Of a stretch of DNA of 64,000 nt, positions 1 through 8,507 are shown one piece after another. The notes beneath the pieces were generated by a model. That model had not been told where the DNA came from. It saw nothing but the letters and a program-made list of their open reading frames with translations, and did no database searches. The stretch is from Paenibacillus sp. RUD330 (lineage in GTDB: Bacteria; Bacillota; Bacilli; Paenibacillales; Paenibacillaceae), in assembly GCF_002243345.2 (NCBI RefSeq), contig NZ_CP022655.2:3350501-3414500 (forward strand), given 5' to 3'. The position numbers were made by a program, and so were the translations under genes. Every line of letters starts with the position of its first letter. The stretch's first letter is position 1.

Positions 1-542
1 ATCGTGCCGGAGAACGGCGCGGTCAGCGTCGCCTTGGCGATCTGCTGCTCCAGATCGGCTATCGCCTGCTTCTTCTCCTCGAAGGCGATGACGGCCGCTT
101 CGAAATCGACGGGAGGCATCTCATCCTTCTTGCGGAGCGTTTCCTTCATGCCCACCTCGTCCTTGCGGAACTGAAGCTTCTGGTCGCGGACCTGCTTCTG
201 CAGGTCCTCGACGTCCAGCGATGCGATGGGATCGCCGGCTTTGACTTTCTGGCCCGCCTTTATGTATAAGTCCTTCAACCGCTTGCCGTCCAGCGTGTAA
301 TAGAGCGTTTCCTCGCGCAAAGAAATCAGTTTGCCCGTCGTGTCCACCGTCGTCGTCAGCGTTTCGGTCGTCACCTCGTATTCGGGCTTCTTGGAAATTT
401 GCGGCGGCGCGATGGACGGGAGCACCTCCTCCGACTGCTCGGCAGGCAGCAGCGCGCAGCCTCCGGACATAAGCAGCGAACAGCCGAGCAGCACGGCCGC
501 GGCGCTTTTAGATGAACGTACCGTCCACCATTTCGTAAACAT
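1..542 (-). CDS. Efflux adaptor lipoprotein, HlyD/MacA-type membrane fusion protein (C-terminus outside window)
   Basis: Periplasmic-adaptor-like subunit expected to work with an ABC exporter. The first 180 residues are visible; the gene runs off the left edge. The N-terminus is basic then hydrophobic and ends in 'LMSGGC' (Cys about 29), a passable lipobox, so it is probably lipid-anchored on the outer face of the membrane. Around residues 60-95 there is a barrel-sandwich (biotinyl/lipoyl-like) half-motif ('AGQKVKAGDPIASLD'), followed by a charged coiled-coil hairpin. The ATG at 540-542 lies inside the end of the upstream ATPase gene, a 35-nt overlap that implies translational coupling. The permease is not in the window and presumably lies further left. 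Family call is firm; substrate unknown. Confidence 0.82.
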   Translation of the reverse strand, partial: MFTKWWTVRSSKSAAAVLLGCSLLMSGGCALLPAEQSEEVLPSIAPPQISKKPEYEVTTETLTTTVDTTGKLISLREETLYYTLDGKRLKDLYIKAGQKVKAGDPIASLDVEDLQKQVRDQKLQFRKDEVGMKETLRKKDEMPPVDFEAAVIAFEEKKQAIADLEQQIAKATLTAPFSGT

Positions 543-1284
543 GATCGGCAACCTCCAAAATCGTAGGATCGTGAGTGGTCATGCATATCGTGACCTGCTC
601 GGATTTGATGATCGTGCGGAAAACATTCATGATCTGGGCGGACATCTGCGAATCCAGCTCCGCGGTCGGCTCGTCGGCGAGCAGCAGCCTCGGCCGGTGT
701 GCGATCGCCTTGGCGATGGCGACCCGCTGCTGCTCGCCTCCGGACATCTCGAAGGGACGATGCTTCATCCGCTTCTCGAGCCCGACCAGCTCCAGGCAGT
801 GCGCGACCCGCTCTTTCCACTCGCCGCGCGGGGTTCCCGCCATCCGGAGCGACAGCTCCACATTTTCCCAGGCCGACAGCAGCGGCATGAGGACGAACGC
901 CTGGAAGATGAACCCCATGCGCTCCCTGCGCGCCACGGTCCGGCGATCGTCCCCAAGCTCATGGAAAGGCAGGCCGTCGAACCATATCTTCCCTTGGGAC
1001 GGAGTGTCGAGACCTCCGATCAGATTGAGCAGCGTCGTCTTGCCGGAGCCGGACCGGCCCTTGAGCATGACAAGCTGCAGCGGATCGACCTTCATGTCGA
1101 TTCCCTTCAGCACATGCACGTCGGCGCCCGAGGAATGGAACGTGCGATGCACGCCGATGACCTGCAGGATCGGCTCTGCCTGCCCTTGCGGCCGGCGAAG
1201 CTCCTCGCCCGCAGCTTCGGCGGCGGCGTCTTGGCCCGTCTCTGCCGGCAGCTGTTCCCCCGGGCGTTTCAATTTCCAAACCAT
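508..1284 (-). CDS. ABC transporter ATP-binding protein, MacB/LolD type
   Basis: ATPase of an ABC exporter, 258 residues, expected to power the system whose adaptor follows at once. Walker A 'GRSGSGKTT' at about 76-84, signature 'MSGGEQQR' at about 180-187, Walker B 'LLLADEPTAELD' at about 200-211, and a D-loop/H-loop region ending 'TTHDP'. The insertion pattern and 'ADEPTAELD' are those of the LolD/MacB/FtsE-like group that energises tripartite or mechanotransmitting systems. An in-frame ATG exists 30 nt upstream (1314), but 'GGGAGAGGG' lies 3-8 nt before the ATG at 1284, so I place the start there. The N-terminal 35 residues form a charged low-complexity extension before the ATPase fold. 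Substrate not predictable. Confidence 0.9.
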   Translation of the reverse strand: MVWKLKRPGEQLPAETGQDAAAEAAGEELRRPQGQAEPILQVIGVHRTFHSSGADVHVLKGIDMKVDPLQLVMLKGRSGSGKTTLLNLIGGLDTPSQGKIWFDGLPFHELGDDRRTVARRERMGFIFQAFVLMPLLSAWENVELSLRMAGTPRGEWKERVAHCLELVGLEKRMKHRPFEMSGGEQQRVAIAKAIAHRPRLLLADEPTAELDSQMSAQIMNVFRTIIKSEQVTICMTTHDPTILEVADHVYEMVDGTFI

Positions 1285-1500
1285 AGACCCTCTCCCTTTT
1301 CTCATCTTTCTCATTTTCGTTCTGACGATTGGAAATGCTTAAAGGTTACACCTTAATTTGGTTTTCATCGATTTTTTTTGCAAAAGAGTTCCGCGGTACC
1401 GGTGTCAAGAGATGTCGCTTCCTGCTGCCGACCTGTTTTTCGGTCAAATTTCGACATTCATGCTTAGGGGCGGAGCCATCCGGCCGTATTGCGGATGCAC
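1285..1500. other. Intergenic region upstream of the efflux ATPase
   Basis: AT-richer than its surroundings, it lies between the efflux ATPase start and the terminator of the oxidoreductase gene, so it should carry the efflux promoter on the minus strand. A 'TTGACA' hexamer occurs near 1405-1410 on the minus strand but has no good -10 at 16-18 nt, so I do not call a promoter. No ORF with coding character. Confidence 0.4.
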
Positions 1501-1501
1501 G

Positions 1502-1548
1502 AAAAAAAGAGGCGGTCCCGAGCCATGGGCATGACTCGGAACCGCCTC
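1502..1548 (-). terminator. Rho-independent terminator of the Gfo/Idh/MocA gene
   Basis: 14-bp inverted repeat (1509-1522 with 1535-1548, one G-U type mismatch) followed on the minus strand by seven T (1508-1502). It lies 57 nt past the stop of the oxidoreductase gene at 1605. Confidence 0.85.
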
Positions 1549-1604
1549 TCTGTTTGAACTTTCGCACATGGTTCCCATGACGCCGCCGTTCGTCAGGCGC
1601 TGCT

Positions 1605-2597
1605 TCAGTTCCGCCTGTCGGCAGGAAACTCCAGGCCGATCTGACGCCTGGCTTCATCCATGATCTCCAGCACCGCGAGCGAGCTGTCGAACGTGTTGGT
1701 TCCCGATTCCAGCCTGCCTTCGAGGATCAGGCGCGTGAATTCCTCGATCTCGTACTGCATCGTGTTGTCGGATTGGGGCCGGGTCAAGTCCTCTTCGGGA
1801 CGGCCGTCGCGATAGCGGATGACGACGCTGTCCGGCTGGCTGATGCGGGTGACGAGCATGACGCCTTCTTCGCCCTGGATTTCCGCCGGCAGCGAGGAAT
1901 CCGATATTTTCGAATGGACGAGCACGGCATCCATTCCGTCATAGGAAAGCGTCAGCGTGCCTTTGCCGTCTACCCCGGAATCCAGCATGACGGCGCTGGC
2001 CTGCACCGACAATGGCTTGCCGAACAGAGCGACCAGAGGATAGATGCAATAGGTGCCGATATCCATGAGCGAGCCGTTCGACAGCTCCGGCTTGAAGGCG
2101 TTCAGCACCTCGCCCGCCTTGTAGCGGTCGTACCGGGACGAGTACTGGCAGAAGGAGGCGAAGTAATTCCGGATCTTGCCGAGCTTCGGAAGGTTGTCCC
2201 GGATCGCGGCGAAGTTCGGCACGAAGGTCGACTTCATCGCTTCCATCAGGAGCACGCCGTTCTCTTTGGCCGCGGCGATCATCTCCCGCAGCTCCCGCGC
2301 GTTGGACGCGATCGGCTTCTCGCAGAGGACATGCTTGCCCCGCTGCATGAAATCGATCGCCTGCGGCGCATGCAGGGAATTCGGGCTGGCGATGTAGACC
2401 GCGTCGATGGCGTCGCTGTCCGCCATTTGCTGAAGATCGGTGAAGCGCAGCGCGATATCATGCTTGTCGGCGAATTCCTTGCCCCGCTCCGCGGAGCGGG
2501 AATAATGGGCCGCTACGACCGCCTCCGGCACCCGCCTTGCCGCATCGATGAATGTCTCTGTAATGAAATTGGATCCGATGATTCCGATTCTGACCAT
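1605..2597 (-). CDS. Gfo/Idh/MocA-family NAD(P)-dependent oxidoreductase
   Basis: 330 residues, a normal length for the family. Residues 1-120 form a Rossmann domain beginning 'RIGIIGSNF', with the conserved 'CEKPIAS' at 92-98 whose Lys/Pro contact the nicotinamide. The remainder is the alpha/beta substrate-binding domain with 'DIGTYCIYPL' in mid-protein. Members oxidise or epimerise sugars, inositols and related polyols in the cytosol; the sequence gives no specific substrate. A strong Shine-Dalgarno 'AGGAGGAG' lies 7-8 nt before the ATG. Monocistronic: its own terminator is downstream and unrelated genes flank it. Confidence 0.88.
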   Translation of the reverse strand: MVRIGIIGSNFITETFIDAARRVPEAVVAAHYSRSAERGKEFADKHDIALRFTDLQQMADSDAIDAVYIASPNSLHAPQAIDFMQRGKHVLCEKPIASNARELREMIAAAKENGVLLMEAMKSTFVPNFAAIRDNLPKLGKIRNYFASFCQYSSRYDRYKAGEVLNAFKPELSNGSLMDIGTYCIYPLVALFGKPLSVQASAVMLDSGVDGKGTLTLSYDGMDAVLVHSKISDSSLPAEIQGEEGVMLVTRISQPDSVVIRYRDGRPEEDLTRPQSDNTMQYEIEEFTRLILEGRLESGTNTFDSSLAVLEIMDEARRQIGLEFPADRRN

Positions 2598-2639
2598 GAG
2601 TAGCTCCTCCTGACATCGCTGTGGTTCTCTGATCCTCTT

Positions 2640-2668
2640 ATTCTAGCACAGCGCATCCAATCGGATAA
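2640..2668 (-). promoter_or_regulatory. Possible sigma-A promoter of the Gfo/Idh/MocA gene
   Basis: -10 'TAGAAT' (2640-2645) and a weak -35 'TTATCC' (2663-2668) with a 17-nt spacer, 43 nt before the start codon. The -10 is good and the -35 poor. Confidence 0.35.
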
Positions 2669-2742
2669 AACAACGGAAATTTCAAGTCCGACGCTTCGGC
2701 TGCATCGCGATCATCCTCATCCGTTGAAGCCGATTACAAAAG

Positions 2743-3201
2743 CTAGCTTCTCAGGATGCCGCTTCTCCCTGCAAGCAGATCCTGGAACACGGGCAGCTGG
2801 ACCGGATTGATCTCCCGCAGCAGCTCCTCATCCAGCTCGCGAAACCGCAGGCTCAGCGATTCGCCGGCTTGGTCGCGGAACGGGATGGAGTCACCATCGG
2901 CGGCGAGATGACGTTCATGATCGGTCTTTGCCGAAAATAAAAACATGACAAAAGAAACTCTGTTGCCGTCGGGATAGACATACTCCATTCTCGAACCGCT
3001 GTAAACCGCGTACAACTCCGCTTCCAAGACGGACAGGCCCGTCTCCTCCTTGACTTCCCTGATCATGGCTTCTTCGATCGTCTCGCCCGGATCCATGCTT
3101 CCTCCCGGAAGCCCCCAATTTCCGTAATCCGATCTCCGCTGCAGCAGCACCCGGCCTCTGCGATCCCGAATGATCGCTCCGCCCGTAACGACGATTCTCA
3201 T
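2743..3201 (-). CDS. Nudix hydrolase
   Basis: 152 residues. The complete Nudix box is present at about 34-56: 'GGSMDPGETIEEAMIREV' followed by 'KEETGL', with all the acidic residues that bind Mg2+. The opening 'GGAIIRDRRGRVLLQRR' is typical of the MutT-like subgroup that hydrolyses nucleoside diphosphate derivatives. The exact substrate (oxidised dNTP, ADP-ribose, other) cannot be read from the motif. The ATG is preceded by 'GGAGG' at a loose distance. The SecA2-like gene ends only about 40 nt further along the chromosome to the right, so read-through from it is possible. Confidence 0.9.
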   Translation of the reverse strand: MRIVVTGGAIIRDRRGRVLLQRRSDYGNWGLPGGSMDPGETIEEAMIREVKEETGLSVLEAELYAVYSGSRMEYVYPDGNRVSFVMFLFSAKTDHERHLAADGDSIPFRDQAGESLSLRFRELDEELLREINPVQLPVFQDLLAGRSGILRS

Positions 3202-3244
3202 TTCCCGTCCGCCTCCATCCCTCTTGTCTTTGCCTGCAGCGCGA

Positions 3245-5536
3245 TCAGCCTTTGTTCAGCGCGGCGTATGCCCGGTCCAATACCGGCTTCATCAGCTTGC
3301 GAAGATAAAAAGCGAATATTGTTTCCGCTCCCCACGAGCTGCGCTTGTTCTCCATGTATTGATCGTTGATGATATAAGTCCGAGTGGAAGGAGGGCTCTT
3401 CAGCCCGAGCTCTTCCCACTTTCCCGGATCGTTCGCCCCGCCCAGCCTTGCGAGCATAACAGCCGACTCTCTCTCTATTTCAGCCGGAATCTGCTCGTAG
3501 GCTTGGATGATTTGAGCATGAAATTCGACGATTGGATTGCGGTCGGCTAGGCTCTCCAAATGGATGCCTTCGCGAAGGTAAGAAACGTAAGCCAGATGGT
3601 CGGCCCAGCACTTGTCGATATAAAAAAGCCGGACCCGCCGCTCCGAAGGGCTCATCGGCGTCTCGCCTTTCAAAATGACGAGCCGCTCCTCGCATAGGAT
3701 ACGCCTCTGTTCCTCCACCATATCCGAATAACGGTTCAGTTCCTGGCGGATATGGAAGTTCTGTCCCATGGCAACGCGCTGAATATGCGCGATTTTGCTG
3801 CGGAGCACCGGCTTGTCGACAGCCTCATCCTGCCTATGGCTGCGCAACGCTTTATCGATGCCGAACCGAAGCAGCAGCTCTTCCTCCAAGCTCACGTAAA
3901 ATACGGAAGCTCCCGGGTCGCCTTGACGGCCGGAGCGCCCGCGCAGCTGGTCGTCGATCCGCACGCTTTCGTTCACATGCGTGCCGATCACGTACAATCC
4001 GCCCAGTTCGGCGACAACCTCTGCTTGCGCGGAATTGCCGCCGCCGAGCCGAATGTCGACGCCGCGTCCCGCCATATTCGTCGATACCGTCACGGCGCCG
4101 ATTTCGCCCGCCTTGGCGATGATCTCGGCTTCCTTCGCGTCGTTTTTCGCGTTCAGAACATGGCAGGCCACGCCGGCAGCCGCCAGCGCCTCCGCCAGCA
4201 TATCTGACTCCTCGACGCTCGACGTACCGATGAGAATGGGACGTCCCGCCGCATGGACGGACGAGATTTCATGTACAAGCGCCTTGAATTTGGCTTCTTT
4301 ATGGGTATAGATCCGGAGCGGATGGTCAACCCGTATGTTTGGCCGATGCGGCGGTATTTGCACGACCTGCAGCGCATAAATGTCTTCGAATTCCATGCGG
4401 GAAGCGTGCGCGGTAGCCGTCATTCCGCTGATTTTCGGATACAGGCTGAGGAAATGCTGCAGGGTTATCGTCCCCAGAATTTCACCGCCGGATTTCGACT
4501 GCAGCCCTTCCTTGACCGCCAGCGCGGTTTGCAGCCCATCCGGCAAATGCCTGTTCTCCGCCACCCGGCCGGTATATTCGTCGATCAGCTCGATTTCCCC
4601 GTCCCGGACGATGTAATCGACGTCCTTCTTCAACAACAGCTCCACATGCAGCGCGCAGTTCAGCAACGTCAGCAAATGACTGTTGCCGCTTGTGTACAAA
4701 TTGCCGCAGCCCAGCAGCGACTCCGCTTTCGCTGAGCCTGCTTCATTCAGGTAAACGTTCCGCTTGAACTCGTCGAAGTCGTAATGCTGTCCTTCCTGCA
4801 GCTGCCGGGCCGCTTCTGCGAAACGAATGCCGTCGAAGCTGGAAGAGCCCGCCTCGCCGGCGATGACGAGCGGCACCCGCGCCTCGTCGAGCAGCAGCGA
4901 GTCCGCTTCGTCGACGATGACGCAGTGGAAAGGACGATGCACGATATCGGCTTCGTTCCATGCGATCGTGTCGCGCAAATAATCGAATCCCGCTTCTTTG
5001 GCCGTAACATAGGTTATGTCCGCGGAATACGCTGCCCGTTTCTCGGACAGGCTCATGCCCGCTTGAACCGAGCTTGCCGTCAGCCCGAGGAAACGATAGA
5101 TCGGCCCCATCCACGCCGCATCCCGATTCGCCAAATAATCGTTGAAGGTCAGCACATGGACGCCTGCGCCGGCCAGCGCATTCAGATAAGCAGGCATGAC
5201 GGCGGATAGCGTTTTTCCTTCGCCGGTATGCTGCTCGATCAAAAATCTCTCGTGCAGGGCGATGGCAGCCATGATCTGGACCTCGTACGGCTCCAATCCC
5301 AGCATTCTCCTCGACGCCTCGCAGACCAGCGCATAAGCATCGACAAGCAGCCCATCCAAAGGCGTGCCCGATCGGGCCTCTTTTTGCAGCCGGAGGGATT
5401 CCGCTTGAAGCTGCCGATCGTCCCATGCTTCCAAATTCCGCTTTCGGATGAGCTCCGCTTTGTCCTGATAGCTTTTCAGTCTGTTCCGGTCATCGCGGCC
5501 ATTGATCCTTTGCATCCATTTCAAGGCTATATTCAT
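3245..5536 (-). CDS. secA2: SecA-family preprotein translocase ATPase, SecA2-like
   Basis: 763 residues from the ATG at 5536, which has 'GAGGGGAG' about 10 nt upstream; an earlier in-frame start would add 26 residues without a ribosome site. ATP-driven motor that pushes preproteins through SecYEG. Walker A 'HTGEGKT' at about 103-109, DEAD box 'VDEADSLLLDEAR' at about 207-219, the second RecA-like domain with 'GTSSVEESDMLAEAL' and 'NMAGRGVDI', then helical scaffold and wing regions. It stops after 'AYAALNKG' with no C-terminal Cys-rich zinc domain and no linker, unlike the housekeeping SecA (about 835 residues). DEAD replaces the usual DEVD. These point to the accessory paralogue, probably serving a small set of exported proteins. 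No SecY2 or Asp proteins are nearby. Confidence 0.87.
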   Translation of the reverse strand: MNIALKWMQRINGRDDRNRLKSYQDKAELIRKRNLEAWDDRQLQAESLRLQKEARSGTPLDGLLVDAYALVCEASRRMLGLEPYEVQIMAAIALHERFLIEQHTGEGKTLSAVMPAYLNALAGAGVHVLTFNDYLANRDAAWMGPIYRFLGLTASSVQAGMSLSEKRAAYSADITYVTAKEAGFDYLRDTIAWNEADIVHRPFHCVIVDEADSLLLDEARVPLVIAGEAGSSSFDGIRFAEAARQLQEGQHYDFDEFKRNVYLNEAGSAKAESLLGCGNLYTSGNSHLLTLLNCALHVELLLKKDVDYIVRDGEIELIDEYTGRVAENRHLPDGLQTALAVKEGLQSKSGGEILGTITLQHFLSLYPKISGMTATAHASRMEFEDIYALQVVQIPPHRPNIRVDHPLRIYTHKEAKFKALVHEISSVHAAGRPILIGTSSVEESDMLAEALAAAGVACHVLNAKNDAKEAEIIAKAGEIGAVTVSTNMAGRGVDIRLGGGNSAQAEVVAELGGLYVIGTHVNESVRIDDQLRGRSGRQGDPGASVFYVSLEEELLLRFGIDKALRSHRQDEAVDKPVLRSKIAHIQRVAMGQNFHIRQELNRYSDMVEEQRRILCEERLVILKGETPMSPSERRVRLFYIDKCWADHLAYVSYLREGIHLESLADRNPIVEFHAQIIQAYEQIPAEIERESAVMLARLGGANDPGKWEELGLKSPPSTRTYIINDQYMENKRSSWGAETIFAFYLRKLMKPVLDRAYAALNKG

Positions 5537-5629
5537 ACGATTTCGATCTCCCCTCGGTAGAATTGCGCCTGGTCGCGGACAATTTTGCGCCGTTCTGCCG
5601 TCCATCTGGATCAAGTCCGCTTCAACCGC

Positions 5630-5658
5630 TTAACCTGTCTCCCGAAGTGCTCTATAAT
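5630..5658 (+). promoter_or_regulatory. Probable sigma-A promoter of the glycosyltransferase gene
   Basis: -35 'TTAACC' (5630-5635), 17-nt spacer, perfect -10 'TATAAT' (5653-5658), 36 nt before the ATG. Confidence 0.6.
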
Positions 5659-5693
5659 GACAGCAGGATCGCATACACTCAGGAGGGTTTCAT

Positions 5694-6689
5694 ATGACCA
5701 AAGTAGGGCTAGTCATGAGAAAAATCCAGTTCGCCGAAGCGCAAGGCCCCCGCATCTATGCCGAAAGGCTGAAGGAGCTCAGCCGCGAGCTCGGCGTGGA
5801 GATCGTCTTTGTCATGCCGGAGCGCCATGTCAGCGATTACGATCAGGCTCCCGGCTACGAATACGAGAAGGGCGATCTCGTCAATTACGATCTCGTGCTG
5901 GAGCAGCTGGAACGGCAGAAGATCGAGCGGGTCATCTATACCGTATCCGGCTTCACATACCTCAAGATGTTCGTGGACAAATGCGTGCTGTTTCCCCATT
6001 CCTACCCGCATCCGGACTTGACCGGCTACGAGATGATGAAGCCGTTCTACTCGATTGTGGACAAGGCCGTCGTCCATACGGATTATCTCAAGGGACTGTT
6101 CAAGACCGACTACGGCGTCACCGATGTGGACGTCATTCCGATCGGCTTCGAGGGCGATCTCGCCCGCAAGCATTATGATCCGGATGCCGTCATCGGCAAC
6201 CGCATCCTCTGGATCGGCCGGGACGAGCCCAACCGCAGGCCGGAGCTGCCGATCGAATATGCCCGCCGCAACCCGGACAAGGATGTCGTCATGGTCATGG
6301 GCGGCCAGCGCTATCGGGAAAGCATGAAGCGCTACGACATCCCTCCCAATGTCACGCTGCATTTCGCGCTGTCGCGCGCAGACATCTTCGGGCTGATGAA
6401 CTCGTCCAAAGTGTACTGGAGCTCCAGCGTCTTCGATACGTTCTCCATGCCGCTGGCCGAAGCGATGGCGATGGGCAAGCTCGTCGTGAAGCCGGATCAT
6501 CCTTGCTATGGCCATATCTCCTCCACGCACACTTTCGCCGGCAACGAGCGCAACTGGTTCGAGCTGCTGAACATGGCGGCCGCTTCCCCGCTCAAGGTTT
6601 CCGCCGACAACCGCGGTTATGCCTTCGAGCATTTCTCGGACCGGATCATGAGAGAAGGCTACGAGCGGTTTTATGCCGGCTGGCTGTAG
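5694..6689 (+). CDS. GT-B fold glycosyltransferase (GT4-like)
   Basis: 331 residues. The N-terminal half has alternating strands and helices ending in 'VIPIGFEGD'. The C-terminal half has the nucleotide-sugar fold: 'RILWIGRDEPNRRPEL', 'VTLHFALSRADIFGLM', then 'WSSSVFDTFSMPLAEAMAMG', which matches the E-x7-E-like donor-binding segment of GT4 enzymes. It likely transfers a sugar in the cytosol, to an acceptor unknown. No membrane segment. Start chosen for 'AGGAGG' 7 nt upstream. Divergent from secA2; in other Firmicutes SecA2 can export glycoproteins, so a link is conceivable but only positional here. Confidence 0.78.
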   Translation: MTKVGLVMRKIQFAEAQGPRIYAERLKELSRELGVEIVFVMPERHVSDYDQAPGYEYEKGDLVNYDLVLEQLERQKIERVIYTVSGFTYLKMFVDKCVLFPHSYPHPDLTGYEMMKPFYSIVDKAVVHTDYLKGLFKTDYGVTDVDVIPIGFEGDLARKHYDPDAVIGNRILWIGRDEPNRRPELPIEYARRNPDKDVVMVMGGQRYRESMKRYDIPPNVTLHFALSRADIFGLMNSSKVYWSSSVFDTFSMPLAEAMAMGKLVVKPDHPCYGHISSTHTFAGNERNWFELLNMAAASPLKVSADNRGYAFEHFSDRIMREGYERFYAGWL

Positions 6690-6703
6690 CCATCCAGCGA
6701 GAA

Positions 6704-6729
6704 GAGGCCGTTCAACGGTTGAACGCCTC
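6704..6729. terminator. Weak hairpin between convergent genes
   Basis: Inverted repeat of about 12 bp ('GAGGCCGTTCAA' against 'GTTGAACGCCTC') between the glycosyltransferase and the ABC-2 operon, which converge here. There is no good U-tract on either strand. Confidence 0.4.
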
Positions 6730-6808
6730 GATCGCGCTGCACTTTAGGCTGTAAGCTCTATGGCCAGGGATGGAGCGCTTCCCCCGGCTCAACGGCTCCT
6801 CCCGCCCG

Positions 6809-7624
6809 TCAGCTTCTCATCGTCATCATATTGCCCGAGCTGTACCTCCTGAGCCCCCAGTAGAACAAGCCGATCGACCCGGCGGCGATCATAGCGGCGG
6901 CGCCTATCGCAAGCAGCAGATAATCTCCCTGCCAGCCCCGCAGCAGCCCGATCGGCATGTAGCTGATGAACCCTGCAGGAATGACCGTGAACAGGATGAG
7001 CCGCACCGCTCCTTTGAATATGTCCGTCGGATAGGTCGTAAAGGCCAGATGGCCGTTGAACAGCTGGAATGCGATGCCCTCCGCGTTGCCGATGAAGAAC
7101 GCGAGAGAGCCGGCGGCGACGTTGAAGAACAGGAAGATCAGCCCCGCCAGCAGCAGGCCCAGCATAAATCTCAGAACCCCGCCGGGCGACAGCTCGCCCG
7201 CATAGACGAAGATCGCCAGGCCGAACAGAAAGTCTCCGATCGCCGTCAGCGACATCCGGCTTGCAAGCACATTGAGCAGCACCGGCTTGGGCTGGGTCAA
7301 GTAGACATCCAGCTCGCCCCGCGCCGTGATGGAGGCGATCCGGCTGAAGTTGCCGAACAGCATGCTCGCCCAGCCGAAGCCTCCCGTTCCAACCGCCCAC
7401 ATGAGCATCACATCGTTGATTCCCCAGCCGTTGACCGAAGGAAAGCGGGTAAAGAAGATGCCCCAGAACACGATCCAGATGACGTTGTTCAGGAACATCA
7501 TGCCGGCCGTCATGAAAAAGCTGAGCCGGAACTCCATCGCTCCCGCCAGATTGAGCTTCCAGCAGGCGAGCAGGAACGGCAGCGTTCCTTTTCTCAAGCT
7601 TCCTTTCCTAACCTCCGTTGACAT
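6809..7624 (-). CDS. ABC-2 family permease, second subunit
   Basis: 271 residues, six predicted membrane segments with a long cytoplasmic N-terminus. It is the last gene of a three-gene ABC-2 unit (ATPase 8504-9553, permease 7608-8507, this one) and overlaps the preceding gene by 17 nt. The paired permeases of about 270 and 300 residues with an ATPase of about 350 residues match the Firmicute exporters whose membrane subunits belong to the ABC2_membrane_6 (DUF990) group. The motif 'MYLTQPKPVLLNVLASR'-like stretch (here 'DVYLTQPKPVLLNVLA') is typical of that group. Substrate unknown; drugs, peptides or lipids are all possible. Confidence 0.82.
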   Translation of the reverse strand: MSTEVRKGSLRKGTLPFLLACWKLNLAGAMEFRLSFFMTAGMMFLNNVIWIVFWGIFFTRFPSVNGWGINDVMLMWAVGTGGFGWASMLFGNFSRIASITARGELDVYLTQPKPVLLNVLASRMSLTAIGDFLFGLAIFVYAGELSPGGVLRFMLGLLLAGLIFLFFNVAAGSLAFFIGNAEGIAFQLFNGHLAFTTYPTDIFKGAVRLILFTVIPAGFISYMPIGLLRGWQGDYLLLAIGAAAMIAAGSIGLFYWGLRRYSSGNMMTMRS

Positions 7625-8507
7625 TCAGCCTTCTCACTCCCCTCGAGTAGATCCAGGCGACCAGCGCGCCGAGCAGCGCGATCCAGAATATCTGGGTGGC
7701 GAGAAATGCTCCCAGCGCATCCGTGCCGCCCACCGCCGTCTTCGCCGGGAAGTACAGCACCGCCTGGAAAGGCAGCCAGGCGCATATCTGCTGCAGCCAG
7801 TGCGGCATGAGATCCAGAGGAATGAGCATGCCTCCGACCGTGAACTGCAGCTTCTGCAGGACGAACTCCAGGCCGCGGGTCTCCTCGACCCAGAACGCGC
7901 ACAGCGCGATGGACATGTTGAGCAGGTAAGCGATCGTGAAGGAGCCGAGGCCGAGCGCCGCCATGCCCGCCCAGCCGAAGCCGAAATCCGGCGGTCCGAC
8001 CATCAGCCAGCCGATCAGCGTGCCAGCGGCGAGATTGACGGCGAAGCGGAGCAAAGCCTCGCCCATATAGGAGAAATACTGATAGCCGACATAGGAGATC
8101 GGCGTCAGCAGCCGGACGGCGACGCCTCCGCTTTTGACCTCCTCCTCGATTCTCGTGCATTGCTGGGGGCAGGCCATCGTGAACGCCTCCGTCAGGACGA
8201 GGTACCAGATGATGTCCTTCAGGACGAAGCCCCCGATGCTCGCCTCCGCCCCTCCTTGCCCGCTATAGGCGGCGCTCCACAGCTGCATGAAGATGAACAG
8301 GATCAGCAGGAGAAAGACGGAGCGGATGAGAAAATCCGCCATGTAGGCCGTCTGCTGCTTGAAGGTGATGGAGCCTACGGCCGCGTATTTGCGCCCTTTC
8401 AGCACCATCGCTTCCTGGCGCGAGGAATAAGGCCTCCGCTTCCATCCGCGACCGCCGCCCATATCATATCCTGGGCCGGCAGCGGGCTTCCGGACTTCAA
8501 TCTTCAT
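7608..8507 (-). CDS. ABC-2 family permease, first subunit
   Basis: 299 residues, about six membrane segments after a 60-residue basic N-terminus. It begins inside the end of the ATPase gene (ATGA overlap at 8504-8507) and ends 17 nt inside the next permease, so the three proteins are translationally coupled and should be made in equal amounts. A 'MACPQQCTRIEEEVKSGGV' segment in the first third is of the kind seen in DUF990-type permeases, where it forms the cytoplasmic coupling region. The two permeases probably form a heterodimeric channel. Confidence 0.82.
   Translation of the reverse strand: MKIEVRKPAAGPGYDMGGGRGWKRRPYSSRQEAMVLKGRKYAAVGSITFKQQTAYMADFLIRSVFLLLILFIFMQLWSAAYSGQGGAEASIGGFVLKDIIWYLVLTEAFTMACPQQCTRIEEEVKSGGVAVRLLTPISYVGYQYFSYMGEALLRFAVNLAAGTLIGWLMVGPPDFGFGWAGMAALGLGSFTIAYLLNMSIALCAFWVEETRGLEFVLQKLQFTVGGMLIPLDLMPHWLQQICAWLPFQAVLYFPAKTAVGGTDALGAFLATQIFWIALLGALVAWIYSRGVRRLNVNGG

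Noticed and set aside
1400-1412. TTGACA hexamer upstream of the efflux ATPase as a promoter
   Set aside because: No acceptable -10 at 16-18 nt downstream on the minus strand.
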